From the NCBI RefSeq assembly GCF_039536245.1, contig NZ_BAAAYN010000044.1:258230-322229 (forward strand): DNA of 64,000 nt, in the 5' to 3' direction. Source of the DNA: Cryptosporangium minutisporangium (GTDB lineage Bacteria > Actinomycetota > Actinomycetes > Mycobacteriales > Cryptosporangiaceae). A program made the position numbers and the translations under genes. Shown piece by piece: positions 16,572 through 24,490 of this stretch (its first letter is position 1; every line of letters begins with the position of its first letter). The notes beneath the pieces are model-generated. The model was not told the origin of the DNA, searched no databases, and saw only the letters and a list, made by a program, of their open reading frames with translations.

Positions 16572-17402
16572 TCAGCGCACGATCGAGACGAGCTGCACCG
16601 CCGCCGCAGCGAGCGCGTCATCGCCGTCCACCCGGGCACGAGCGAGGGCTTCGTCGGGCTCCAACCCTCGGGTCGCCACCCGCCAGAGCGTGTCCGGCGT
16701 CAGCTCGACGCGGGCGTCCGGCGCATCGGTCTCACCGCGGGTCAGCGCCCAGCCGTCCGGGCCGCGCCGAGCGGTCCAGGCGTCGTCGACGGGGCCGGTC
16801 ACCGCGATGGTGACCGACGTGCCGTCGGTGTCCGCCAGGACTCGGGGCAGCGCGCGGAGGAACGCGTCGATCACCGGGTGCACCAGCTGGCGGGAGTCGG
16901 CGCCCGGACGTCCGACGGCGTCCCGGATCTGTTGCTGGTGCACCCAGAACTCGGAGTACTCCCGGGCGATGTCGAGCCAGGCGGGCGCCGGGGCATCGGG
17001 TACCGCCCACGACACGGAGACGCCGGACGCGCCCAGGTCGCAGGTAGCCCAGTACGCGTCGAGTTGAGGGCCGAATCCCGCGATCAGGGCGCTGAGCACC
17101 CGAGGGCTGAGCCCACGGGCGGTCGCGACGAACTCGTCGTTGGCGCGGTTGAGCAACGGGGCGAGATCCCGGTCGGGCACCGGGATCCAGCCCGCGGACC
17201 AGCCGTCGCGGCCCGCGGACAGCCGTCGCAGGTAGTCGTGCACGAGGTGCGCCGCGAGGTCGTGGACGGTCCAGCCGGGGCAGACCGTCGGCGCCGACCA
17301 GTGCGCGTCGTCCAGGGTGCCCAACAGGGCCAGCAGCTCGGCTCGCTCCACCGCGAAGAGCGGCCGCACGTCGATCGGCGGGCCGATCCGGGTCCAATCC
17401 AC
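16572..17402 (-). CDS. Maleylpyruvate isomerase family mycothiol-dependent enzyme
   Basis: A 276-residue protein of the mycothiol-dependent maleylpyruvate isomerase family. The N-terminal DinB-like bundle shows VCPGWTVHDLAAHLVHDYLR, with the metal ligand His in AAHLVHD, and a second metal region EYSEFWVHQQQIRDA. A C-terminal SCP2-like half (DGWALTRGETDAPDARVEL) follows. Likely thiol transfer or isomerisation with mycothiol; substrate unknown. A single gene, converging with the small ORF at 16394. Confidence 0.85.
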   Translation of the reverse strand: MDWTRIGPPIDVRPLFAVERAELLALLGTLDDAHWSAPTVCPGWTVHDLAAHLVHDYLRRLSAGRDGWSAGWIPVPDRDLAPLLNRANDEFVATARGLSPRVLSALIAGFGPQLDAYWATCDLGASGVSVSWAVPDAPAPAWLDIAREYSEFWVHQQQIRDAVGRPGADSRQLVHPVIDAFLRALPRVLADTDGTSVTIAVTGPVDDAWTARRGPDGWALTRGETDAPDARVELTPDTLWRVATRGLEPDEALARARVDGDDALAAAAVQLVSIVR

Positions 17403-17465
17403 GGCGGCAGTAGACCACGCGCGGTCGGCGGTGGGCAGGTGGATAAACCCGGAGTCGGGCCGCGG

Positions 17466-17879
17466 TCAGCCGTGCACGGTGCGACGAGCTTCGTACCAGG
17501 TGTCACCTACCGGTTCACCGTCTAGATTCCAGCTCCAGGACACCGTTGGTGCGATGCGGAGGAAGTGGCCCGGTCCGACCATCCCCGACCGCTCGAACGG
17601 CCCGTCCGCGACGCCGTAGACGCGCAACGAGCGCGCGACGAACGGTTCGACGGAGACGATGTCGTCGAAGACGAGCGCCACCTTGGAACGGCCGCCGCGG
17701 ACGTTGCGCATCTTCCGGGTCGCCAGGACGGTCTGACCGGTGCCGCCGACCCAGAAGAACGTGCCGTCGAACTCGACGGCCACCGGGACGACGTCCGGTT
17801 GCTCCTCGGGGCCGACCGTGGCGAAACGCGCGATCGGTTGGGCAGAGAGGTAGGCGACTTCCTGGTCGGTGAAGGTCAT
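17466..17879 (-). CDS. PPOX class F420-dependent oxidoreductase
   Basis: A 137-residue split-barrel protein: MTFTDQEVAYLSAQPIARFA, TVGPEEQPDVVPVAVEFDG and ATRKMRNVRGGRSKVALVFD are PPOX/F420 motifs, with RKMRNVRGGRSK the cofactor phosphate-binding segment. The C-terminal WNLDGEPVGDTWYEARRTVH is typical of one actinobacterial subfamily. The ATG at 17879 matches the family N-terminus and longer upstream frames lack conservation. No clear ribosome binding site. A second PPOX protein is at 7361 and a third at 32325; they are different subtypes. Confidence 0.85.
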   Translation of the reverse strand: MTFTDQEVAYLSAQPIARFATVGPEEQPDVVPVAVEFDGTFFWVGGTGQTVLATRKMRNVRGGRSKVALVFDDIVSVEPFVARSLRVYGVADGPFERSGMVGPGHFLRIAPTVSWSWNLDGEPVGDTWYEARRTVHG

Positions 17880-17914
17880 CAACGCATTGTCGCGATTCGG
17901 TGCCGTCTGCGCAG

Positions 17915-17947
17915 CGGCCCCGGAGTGCGGTGTGCACTCCGGGGCCG
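17915..17947. terminator. Palindromic hairpin, copy 1 of a repeated element
   Basis: Fourteen-bp perfect stem (CGGCCCCGGAGTGC / GCACTCCGGGGCCG) with a five-base GGTGT loop, just downstream of the methyltransferase stop at 17963 (minus strand). Nearly the same 33 bases recur at 22975-23007 with two differences, so this is a repeated terminator-like element. Confidence 0.72.
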
Positions 17948-17962
17948 ATTGCGACGCGGAAC

Positions 17963-18769
17963 TCAGCGCTTGCGGGCGATGCCGCCGGCCATCAACCGCT
18001 CGGCGACGGTCAGCTCGTGGCCGATCGGCTCCTCGGGGCGCCACTCGGGCAGCGAGACCAAGCCCGGCTCGACCATCTCCAAGTCGCCGAAGAAGCCCTG
18101 TAGCTCCTCCAGCGTGCGGAAGCGGCCGGTGCCGAGCACGCTCAGGTAGGTCTGCTCGAGCGCTGCGGCCTCCGGGAAACTCGCGCAGAAGCTCGTCATG
18201 AACAGGTAACTGCCGGACGGCACGGCGTCCATGTAGGCCTTGGCGACGCCCTGCGGGTCCTCGCTGTCGTGCAGGTGGTGGAGGATGCCGACGAGCAGGA
18301 CACCTACCGGCTGGGAGAAGTCGATGAGGCGCTGCACTTCGGGAGCAGCGAGGACGGCCTGCGGATCCCGAAGGTCGGCCGTGACCACGCCGGTGTTGTC
18401 GTTCTCGGCGAGGATCGCTCGGCCGTGGGCCAGCACGATCGGGTCGTTGTCGACGTAGACGACGCGGGCGTCGGGTGCCGAGCGCTGGGCCACCTGATGG
18501 GTGTTCTCCCGCGTCGGCAATCCGGAGCCGAGATCCATGAACTGCCGGATACCGGCTTCTTCGACCAGGTAGCGCACACCGCGACTGAGGATCTGTCGGT
18601 TATAGGCGGCTACCTCGGGCAGCTGCGGCACGATCTTGAGCATTTCGCCGACAACGGCCCGGTCGATCTCGAAGTTGTCCTTGCCACCAAGGACCACATC
18701 GTAGGCTCGCGCGATGCTCGGCTTTGAGACGTCGATGCCGGTGGGAGCCGGTTGTTCCAGGGCGCCCAT
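17963..18769 (-). CDS. S-adenosyl methyltransferase, DUF574/Methyltransf_19 type
   Basis: A 268-residue SAM-dependent methyltransferase of the actinomycete-specific DUF574 group. The N-terminal signature IDVSKPSIARAYDVVLGGKD is followed by the SAM-binding loop FMDLGSGLPT (about 77-86), the acidic VVYVDNDPIVLAHG and ADLRDP segments. The target is unknown; several homologues lie near small peptide or secondary-metabolism genes, and here the 43-residue microprotein at 18956-19087 is directly upstream on the same strand, separated by its own hairpin. Confidence 0.87.
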   Translation of the reverse strand: MGALEQPAPTGIDVSKPSIARAYDVVLGGKDNFEIDRAVVGEMLKIVPQLPEVAAYNRQILSRGVRYLVEEAGIRQFMDLGSGLPTRENTHQVAQRSAPDARVVYVDNDPIVLAHGRAILAENDNTGVVTADLRDPQAVLAAPEVQRLIDFSQPVGVLLVGILHHLHDSEDPQGVAKAYMDAVPSGSYLFMTSFCASFPEAAALEQTYLSVLGTGRFRTLEELQGFFGDLEMVEPGLVSLPEWRPEEPIGHELTVAERLMAGGIARKR

Positions 18770-18900
18770 GAATCCCCCCTTCGCAGTGTTCGGTCCATGT
18801 CGCCGACGGCATCTTAGGGGACGCCCGCTACGGCCGGCTCGGCTTTCCGGCCACTATGGAGGGTGACGGCGCGCTGGTCACCCGGTGGGTCCGAGCACGA

Positions 18901-18934
18901 AGCGCCGGAGAGCGGTGTTCCGCTCCCCGGCGCT
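18901..18934 (-). terminator. Hairpin terminator of the microprotein gene
   Basis: Fifteen-bp stem (AGCGCCGGAGAGCGG / CCGCTCCCCGGCGCT, one mismatch) with a four-base loop, 21 bases downstream of the 43-residue ORF stop on the minus strand. It gives that ORF a self-contained transcription unit. Confidence 0.6.
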
Positions 18935-18955
18935 CCGGTGATTCGAGGGGTCAGC

Positions 18956-19087
18956 TCAGTAGCTGTAGTCCCAGCAGTCGTTGTAGCGCTTCTTGTGGTG
19001 GCGGGGACGGCGGCGCGGCTTGTAGCAGTCGTTGTAGTCCCAGTCGTTGCAGTGGTTGTTGTAGTCGTAGTCGTAGCAGCCGCTCAT
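18956..19087 (-). CDS. 43-residue Tyr/Asp/Asn/Cys-rich microprotein
   Basis: A very short gene with a strong AGGAGG nine bases before the ATG at 19087 and a hairpin after the stop. The peptide starts MSGCYDYDYNNHCNDWDYND, has a basic middle PRRRPRHHKKR and ends YNDCWDYSY. It contains 8 Tyr, 7 Asp, 5 Asn, 4 Cys (positions 4, 13, 21, 38) and 2 Trp, an extreme composition that random GC-rich sequence would not give; the two flanks repeat the YND/WDY theme. No signal peptide. No family recognised. It may bind metal, be disulfide-linked, or be a modified peptide precursor; a co-oriented methyltransferase follows 187 bases downstream. Confidence 0.65.
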   Translation of the reverse strand: MSGCYDYDYNNHCNDWDYNDCYKPRRRPRHHKKRYNDCWDYSY

Positions 19088-19208
19088 GTCGTCCAGCCTC
19101 CTGAAGTAGTTGGGGCTCGTTCCCCGTGCACCAATAGATTCGCGCGACCCGCCAGCCGGATCGATCGGCGACCGAACGCCCCGAACGTTCGATTCCGAAC
19201 ACAGCGAG

Positions 19209-20114
19209 TCACGTCCGCAGTGCCTCGTGGCGTGGCGTCCCCGCCCGTGTACGTCCGCTGTCCACGACGGACGCCAGGAGCAGCACCGCCCCGAGCACGA
19301 CGGGGACGCTCAGCTGCTCGCCGAGCAAGCTCACCGCCAGGACGGTGCCGGTCAGCGGTTCGAGTAGGGCAACGACCGTGGCGGTGGCGGCGGTGCTGCC
19401 GCGCAGGCCGCGGAAGTACAGCAAATACGCCACCGCCGTCGGAACGGTGGCGAGCAGGCACAGCAGCCCGATGGACGCCAACGAGAGATCGACGCCGAGG
19501 CCTGCGGTGGTGCTCGAGACGATCGCGAGCGCAGTACCGCCGAGCAGGAAGCCGTAGCCGGTCGACGTGGCCTCGTCCAGGTTCGGTACCGGGCGGCGGC
19601 CGACGAGCGTGAGCAGGGCGAAGCCGGCGCCGGCCAAGACGCTGAGCGCGGCACCCGCGAGCGTCGCCCCCAGAGATTGGCCGGTCGGGGCGCCGACGAG
19701 CAGACCGAGTCCGACGACGCCGGTGGCCACCGGCCGGACGTCGGCCCAGGACGGCAGCCGGCGTGCGGCCAGCGCGTCGGCAACCACCACGAGGATCGGC
19801 GCGGAGCCGATCGTGAGAAGCGTCGCGACGGTGACCGAGCTGACCGCCACGGCGGCGAAGTAGCTGGCCTGGAAGGCCGCGGCGAGGGCGGCGATCGCGC
19901 CGACCCGGCGCCACGCGCGGGTACCGCGCGGCACCCGGCCGACGATCAGCAGAGCGACGACGAGCAGGCCGCCGCCGAGCAGCAGCCGATAAGCGGCCAC
20001 CGCGGGCGCCGATACGGAGCCGACCTCGGTCAGGGCCCGGCCGGTGACACCGCCGGTGCCCCAGCAGACGCCGGCCGCGACCAGCAGGGCGAAGGACGAA
20101 CGAGAAGAAGACAA
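19209..20114 (-). CDS. EamA/DMT family transporter
   Basis: A 301-residue drug/metabolite transporter with ten predicted membrane helices in two EamA repeats. Repeat 1 begins FALLVAAGVCWGTGGVTGRA, and the second ends near VALLEPLTGTVLAVSLLGE, the conserved EamA signature PL-T-VLA-LLGE. The TTG at 20114 is the best start: GGAG lies seven bases upstream and the family N-terminus follows at once. Substrate unknown (amino acid or metabolite efflux likely). Single gene; the 205 bases upstream of it, up to the DinB stop, contain nothing I can identify. Confidence 0.85.
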   Translation of the reverse strand: MSSSRSSFALLVAAGVCWGTGGVTGRALTEVGSVSAPAVAAYRLLLGGGLLVVALLIVGRVPRGTRAWRRVGAIAALAAAFQASYFAAVAVSSVTVATLLTIGSAPILVVVADALAARRLPSWADVRPVATGVVGLGLLVGAPTGQSLGATLAGAALSVLAGAGFALLTLVGRRPVPNLDEATSTGYGFLLGGTALAIVSSTTAGLGVDLSLASIGLLCLLATVPTAVAYLLYFRGLRGSTAATATVVALLEPLTGTVLAVSLLGEQLSVPVVLGAVLLLASVVDSGRTRAGTPRHEALRT

Positions 20115-20319
20115 CGGAGAACTCCAGCAATGATCGAGGACACCGGTCGCGGAGAGCGGGACTCGATCGCGCCAGGGCAGCACCCAGCGCTACGCCGCCG
20201 AGCGGCGTGGAGAGGAACCCGCTCAGGCGCGGGGCGGCGGGGAGATGATCAGCCGAAGCACGGCGGGAATGCTAACAGCCGATCAGGAGGACGGCGCCCG
20301 CTGATCGCGGGTGGCCGCC

Positions 20320-20796
20320 CTACTCGCTGAGGATCTGCTCGCGCAGGATGTCGGCGTGGCCGCAGTGCTGTGCCAGCTCGCGCAGCACGTGGAGATAGAC
20401 CCAGCGCAGCGGGAGCGGGCCCCGGCGGTTGCCGTGGAGGACATCGTCCAGCGCCAACGAGGAGGTCGCGCGGCGGGAGGCTTCGCACGCCTCCCGGTGC
20501 GCCTGCCGGACGCTGTCGATCGTGTCGGCGTCGTCCAGGACGAAAGATTCATCCGGCGTCCGGGGGATGCCGATCGCCGCTCGCGACCGGCGGGTCACGG
20601 CTTCGTCGAACCAGACCTTCTCGACGAAAATCCCGTGCTTCACCAAGCCCAGCAGTGTGGTGCGGGACGGCACGAGCGAGCGGCGCGCCTGCTCCTCGGT
20701 GAGTCCGTCCAGACACGCGGCGAGCGTGCTGCGGTGCTCGTCGAGGAAGGCGTCGAACTGAGCGCGCTCGGGCCGGTGGAGGACCTCATCGCTCAT
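20320..20796 (-). CDS. DinB/DUF664 family protein (mycothiol transferase-like)
   Basis: A 158-residue four-helix protein of the DUF664 branch of the DinB superfamily, which includes mycothiol S-transferases. LTEEQARRSLVPSRTTLLGL then VKHGIFVEKVWFDE carries the first metal His, and WVYLHVLRELAQHCGHADIL carries the other His ligands; all three appear present. It likely conjugates mycothiol to electrophiles. It lies 19 bases downstream of the WYL regulator on the same strand, and so may be co-transcribed with it. Confidence 0.83.
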   Translation of the reverse strand: MSDEVLHRPERAQFDAFLDEHRSTLAACLDGLTEEQARRSLVPSRTTLLGLVKHGIFVEKVWFDEAVTRRSRAAIGIPRTPDESFVLDDADTIDSVRQAHREACEASRRATSSLALDDVLHGNRRGPLPLRWVYLHVLRELAQHCGHADILREQILSE

Positions 20797-20815
20797 GCCC
20801 GAAGCTTGCCAGATG

Positions 20816-21778
20816 CTAGTCGCCGAGGCCGAGGGCGCGACCCATGCGGGCGTGCAGGGCCCGGAAGTGTTCGACGAGTTCGATCGGCTCGTGCACCGTG
20901 AACTCGAAGCCGAACAGCGTCACGTGCAGCGCCAACCCGTCGAGGGAGTTCGAACCGGCGCGCAGCGTGCAGCTGTGCTCGTCGATCGTCTCGATCAGCC
21001 CGGCGTCGGCCGGTACCCGCGTCGCGACCTGATCGGCGGGGGCGTGCATCGTGAACCGTCCTTGGTAGCGGTAGTTCTGAACGCCCACCGCCCACGAGGC
21101 GTAGGCGCCGATGTTCTCGTCCGGCGGCGTCCGGGGAGTGAAACGCGGGCCGGGCGGCGTCCAGGGACGTAGCCGGTCGACGCGGAACGTGCGCCAGTCG
21201 TCGCGATCGACGTCGAACGCGACCAGGTACCAGCGACGGCCGGCGTGGACGAGCTTGTGTGGCTCGACCAGGCGGAGGGTCTCGGTGCCGTCGTGACTGC
21301 GGTAGTCGATGCGGAGCCGCTGGTGGTCACGGCAGGCGCCGGCGATCGTCGTCAGCAGCTCGGCGGAGACCACCGCGCCCGGCCGGTGCGGTGAGACCGT
21401 GGCCGCCCCGAGAGCCGAGACGCGGTGGCGCAGCCGCGGCGGCAGAATCTGTTCCAGCTTCGACAGCGCGCGTACCGAGGTTTCCTCGATGCCGACCACC
21501 GTGCCGTTCGCCGCGGTGCGCAGGCCGACCGCCACCGCGACGGCCTCCTCGTCGTCGAGCAGGAGTGGCGGCATCGTCGCGCCGGCCCCCAGGCGGTAGC
21601 CGCCGATGTTTCCGACGGTGGCGTGCACCGGATAGCCGAGCTCGCGGAGCCGCTCGACGTCGCGGCGGACCGTGCGCACGGTGACGCCGAGCCGGTCGGC
21701 GAGTTGCGGACCGGGCCAGTCCCGGTGCTGCTGCAGCAACGAGAGCAGACGGAGCAAGCGCGCGGACGTTTCGAGCAT
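20816..21778 (-). CDS. YafY-type WYL domain transcriptional regulator
   Basis: A 320-residue one-component regulator. The N-terminal HTH_11 domain is LETSARLLRLLSLLQQHRDW, with RLGVTVRTVRRDVERLRELG as the recognition region, followed by GGYRLG. A WYL domain (about 140-225) with HKLVHAGRRWYLVAFDVDRD and FRVDRL comes next, then a C-terminal WCX domain. The ATG at 21778 fits the family N-terminus with GAGGAG upstream. It is divergent from the epoxide hydrolase (80 bases apart) and upstream of the DinB gene, so both are candidate targets. Ligand unknown. Confidence 0.87.
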   Translation of the reverse strand: MLETSARLLRLLSLLQQHRDWPGPQLADRLGVTVRTVRRDVERLRELGYPVHATVGNIGGYRLGAGATMPPLLLDDEEAVAVAVGLRTAANGTVVGIEETSVRALSKLEQILPPRLRHRVSALGAATVSPHRPGAVVSAELLTTIAGACRDHQRLRIDYRSHDGTETLRLVEPHKLVHAGRRWYLVAFDVDRDDWRTFRVDRLRPWTPPGPRFTPRTPPDENIGAYASWAVGVQNYRYQGRFTMHAPADQVATRVPADAGLIETIDEHSCTLRAGSNSLDGLALHVTLFGFEFTVHEPIELVEHFRALHARMGRALGLGD

Positions 21779-21858
21779 GCGGCTGATTCTCCTCGGCAAC
21801 GAGGACAGAACCTGACCTCTTTGGCTGACACAGTCGAATCAACCCCGAGGAGGTAGTG

Positions 21859-22962
21859 GTGACCATCACCCCGTTCCGCATCGACGTTCCCCAGACCGCT
21901 CTGGACGACCTCGAGCAGCGCCTCGCGAGCCTGCGCTGGCCGACGCAGGTCCCGGACGTCGGCTGGGCACGCGGCGTCCCGGTCTCGTGGCTGGCCGAAC
22001 TCGTAGAGCAGTGGACGACGTCCTACGACTGGCGGGTCATCGAGCAGCGGCTCAACCAGCACCCGCAGTTCACCACCGAGATCGACGGGCAGACGATCCA
22101 CTTCCTGCACGTCCGTTCGCGGCACGATCAGGCGCTCCCGTTGCTCCTGCTGCACGGCTGGCCGGGTTCGATCGCGGAGTTCCTCGACGTCATCGAGCCG
22201 CTCACCGACTCGGACGAGCCCTTCCACCTGGTGATCCCGTCGCATCCGAACTTCGGCTTCACCGGCCCGGCCGGCGCTGGGTGGGACGGGCGCCGGATCG
22301 CGACCGCGTACGCCGAGCTGATGGCGCGGCTCGGCTACGAGCGCTACGGCGTCCAGGGCGGTGACTTCGGCGCGATGATCGCTCCGGAGATCGGCCGGGT
22401 CGACGCCGAGCACGTGGTCGGCGTCCACGTCAACGCGGCGACGGTGGGCTTCATCCCGCTCGAAGAGGTCTCGGAGGACGAGCAGTTCACCGAGGCCGAG
22501 AAGGCCCGGCTGGGGCGTCTGCAGGAGTTCATGTCCGACGGCAACGGCTACTTCCAGATCCAGGCCACCCGGCCGCACACGCTGGGCTTCGCGCTGGCCG
22601 ACTCCCCGGTCGGGCAGCTGGCCTGGATCGGCGAGAAGTTCCACGACTGGGCGAACCCTGCCGGGTCGATCGCCGCCGCGCACGTGCTCGACCACGCCAC
22701 GCTGTACTGGCTGACCAACACCGGCACCTCGTCCGGCCAGCTGTACTACGAGGCGATGCACTCCCAGCACTGGCCGACGCCGTCGTCGGTGCCGACCGGG
22801 GTGGCCAACTTCGCCGAGGACATCGCGATCCGCCGCTACGCCGAGCAGGTGAACAAGATCGTGCACTGGGCCGAGTACGAGCAGGGTGGTCACTTCGCGG
22901 CGCTGGAGGTGCCGGAGGTGTTCGTGGCGGAGGTCCGGACGTTCTTCCGCATCGTTCGCTGA
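21859..22962 (+). CDS. Epoxide hydrolase
   Basis: A 367-residue alpha/beta-hydrolase-fold epoxide hydrolase with the EHN N-terminal domain (residues about 1-110, ITPFRIDVPQTALDDLEQRL). LLLHGWPGS carries the oxyanion region, the nucleophile is Asp169 in VQGGDFGAMI and the base is His345 in EQGGHFAALE. The second GTG (21859) is chosen because GAGGAGG lies five bases before it. Divergent from the WYL regulator, which likely controls it. It hydrates epoxides to diols; homologues serve detoxification or secondary metabolism. Followed by the repeated hairpin at 22975. Confidence 0.88.
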   Translation: MTITPFRIDVPQTALDDLEQRLASLRWPTQVPDVGWARGVPVSWLAELVEQWTTSYDWRVIEQRLNQHPQFTTEIDGQTIHFLHVRSRHDQALPLLLLHGWPGSIAEFLDVIEPLTDSDEPFHLVIPSHPNFGFTGPAGAGWDGRRIATAYAELMARLGYERYGVQGGDFGAMIAPEIGRVDAEHVVGVHVNAATVGFIPLEEVSEDEQFTEAEKARLGRLQEFMSDGNGYFQIQATRPHTLGFALADSPVGQLAWIGEKFHDWANPAGSIAAAHVLDHATLYWLTNTGTSSGQLYYEAMHSQHWPTPSSVPTGVANFAEDIAIRRYAEQVNKIVHWAEYEQGGHFAALEVPEVFVAEVRTFFRIVR

Positions 22963-22974
22963 CCGCGTTGGCGT

Positions 22975-23007
22975 CGGCCCCGGAGTGCGGTGGTCACTCC
23001 GGGGCCG
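22975..23007 (+). terminator. Palindromic hairpin, copy 2 of the repeated element
   Basis: Thirteen-bp perfect stem (CGGCCCCGGAGTG / CACTCCGGGGCCG) with a seven-base loop, 12 bases after the epoxide hydrolase stop. It is the same as the element at 17915-17947 apart from a two-base change in the loop. Confidence 0.72.
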
Positions 23008-23054
23008 ATCGTTATTTGCTCGACAGCTCGGACCTCTGTGCGGAGGGTCGAGGG

Positions 23055-23816
23055 GTGACTGTTGACCAGATCGCGTTCGTCCGGGACGGCTTCGTACACG
23101 TGCCCGGCGCCTTCCCCCGCGACGTGGCCGACGCCGCTCGCGCGCTGCTGTGGGAACGCACCGGCTGCGATCCCGATGACCCCACCACCTGGACTCGGCC
23201 GGTGATCCGTCTCGACGGCTACGGCGACGAGCCGTTCCGGGTCGCCGCCAACACGCCGACGCTGCACGCCGCCTTCGACGCGCTGGTCGGCGCTGGCCGC
23301 TGGCGGCCGCGAACCGGACTCGGCACGTTCCCGATCCGGTTCCCGCACCCGGACGATCCCGGTGACGGCGGCTGGCACGTCGAGGGCAGCTTCGGGGAGC
23401 GGACCGGGTACCGCACGAACGTGGTGTCGCGCGGCCGGGCGCTGCTCATGCTGTTCCTGTTCTCGGACGTCGGGGCAGACGACGCCCCGACGCGCATCCG
23501 GGTCGGCTCCCATCTCGACGTGCCACCGATCCTGGCCCCGGCCGGCGACGAAGGGCTCGACTTCATGGAGCTGGCGAAGCAGGCCGTGCCCGCCTCAGCG
23601 GATCGGCCGGTCGTCCACGCCACCGGCGAGGCGGGTGACGTCTACCTCTGCCACCCCTTTCTGGTACACGCCGCGCAGCCGCACACCGGCCGCCAGCCGA
23701 AGTTCATGGCACAGCCGCCGCTGGACCCCGTGGGTGAGCTGGTTCTCGACCGACCCGACGGGGCCTACTCGCCGGTCGAGCAAGCGGTGCGGCTCGGGCT
23801 CGGAGTACGTCGGTAG
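23055..23816 (+). CDS. Phytanoyl-CoA dioxygenase (PhyH) family protein
   Basis: A 253-residue Fe(II)/2-oxoglutarate oxygenase of the PhyH family. The N-terminal IAFVRDGFVHVPGAFP is typical. The metal site reads His108-x-Glu110 (GWHVEGSFG), with Glu instead of the more usual Asp, and His200 in YLCHPFLVH; the 2-oxoglutarate Arg/Lys is probably in HTGRQPKF. GTG at 23055 has GGAGGG seven bases upstream. A hydroxylase for a small molecule is likely. It stands as a single gene behind the repeated hairpin. Confidence 0.82.
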   Translation: MTVDQIAFVRDGFVHVPGAFPRDVADAARALLWERTGCDPDDPTTWTRPVIRLDGYGDEPFRVAANTPTLHAAFDALVGAGRWRPRTGLGTFPIRFPHPDDPGDGGWHVEGSFGERTGYRTNVVSRGRALLMLFLFSDVGADDAPTRIRVGSHLDVPPILAPAGDEGLDFMELAKQAVPASADRPVVHATGEAGDVYLCHPFLVHAAQPHTGRQPKFMAQPPLDPVGELVLDRPDGAYSPVEQAVRLGLGVRR

Positions 23817-23927
23817 TGGTCGGCGACTGCGCGGACGCGGGTCGGCGTAGCGCGGCGGCTCCGCCGCAGGGTGGGGAAACGAGGCGAGCCCTCGACTTGA
23901 TCGAACACACGTTCGTAACCTGCGGAC

Positions 23928-24167
23928 ATGCGAGTCGTGCGGCATTGGTGGAACCAGCAGTGGGGACGGTTGGGGCGCCGTGACGTCTACGTGCGCAGTG
24001 ACGGCAGCCGGTTCCAGGTCGAGGTCGCCCAGGGCGGAGCCGAGGGCAGACGCTGGCTGGCGTTGTTCGACAGCCTCGACGAGGCGATCGCGGAGGCGGA
24101 GAAGCACTTGGGGGACCCGAACGACCGGTGGCGGGACGTCAGCGACGCGCACCACTCATCGGGCTGA
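23928..24167 (+). CDS. Small hypothetical protein
   Basis: A 79-residue soluble protein: WWNQQWGRLGRRDVYVRSDG, then RWLALFDSLDEAIAEAEKHL, ending acidic. It has a beta-hairpin-then-helix look, and similar stand-alone small proteins are common in actinobacteria, but I recognise no named family. ATG start without a strong ribosome binding site. It converges with the membrane-protein pair at 24173, five bases between stops. Confidence 0.6.
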   Translation: MRVVRHWWNQQWGRLGRRDVYVRSDGSRFQVEVAQGGAEGRRWLALFDSLDEAIAEAEKHLGDPNDRWRDVSDAHHSSG

Positions 24168-24172
24168 TCGGC

Positions 24173-24490
24173 TCACCCGCCGAAGAAGTACGCGGTCGGC
24201 GGTAGGACGAACACCAGTTGGCAGCCGGGCAGCAGGACGGTGGAGACTCCGAGGGCCGTAGCGCGGACCGTGCTCCGCCAGGGCGAGCGCTGCGGCCCGG
24301 TGAGGAGCACTCCCCAACCGATGGCCACCCCCACGACGATCGAAGCGGCGAGGAACAGCGGCTGTACCCGCTCGTAGGGGGCACTGCCGGTGAGCAGGAT
24401 CCACAACCCCCGGTACAGCTGGAAGCCGCCCCACACACCCGCAGCGACGAGGAGCGGCACCAGCAGCATCGTGGTCCGGCGTGAGCTCAT
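24173..24490 (-). CDS. Small membrane protein
   Basis: A 105-residue protein with three hydrophobic helices (TMLLVPLLVAAGVWGGFQLY, LFLAASIVVGVAIGWGVLL, ALGVSTVLLPGCQLVFVLP). The start overlaps the stop of the preceding gene by four bases (ATGA), so the two membrane proteins are made together and may form a complex. No family recognised. Confidence 0.7.
   Translation of the reverse strand: MSSRRTTMLLVPLLVAAGVWGGFQLYRGLWILLTGSAPYERVQPLFLAASIVVGVAIGWGVLLTGPQRSPWRSTVRATALGVSTVLLPGCQLVFVLPPTAYFFGG

Noticed and set aside
18956-19087. The microprotein as a lanthipeptide or lasso peptide precursor
   Set aside because: No lanthionine synthetase, radical SAM, cyclodehydratase or leader-peptide protease gene is in the neighbourhood; only an S-adenosyl methyltransferase is near.
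18863-19612. A 249-codon plus-strand frame across the microprotein region
   Set aside because: Runs of repeated Val/Ala from antisense of the Tyr/Asp codons, no start signal; the minus-strand 43-residue ORF with AGGAGG explains the region.
23844-23875. GCGGCGG/CCGCCGC hairpin after the PhyH gene
   Set aside because: Only a seven-bp stem with a two-base loop; not enough for a terminator call in this GC-rich DNA.
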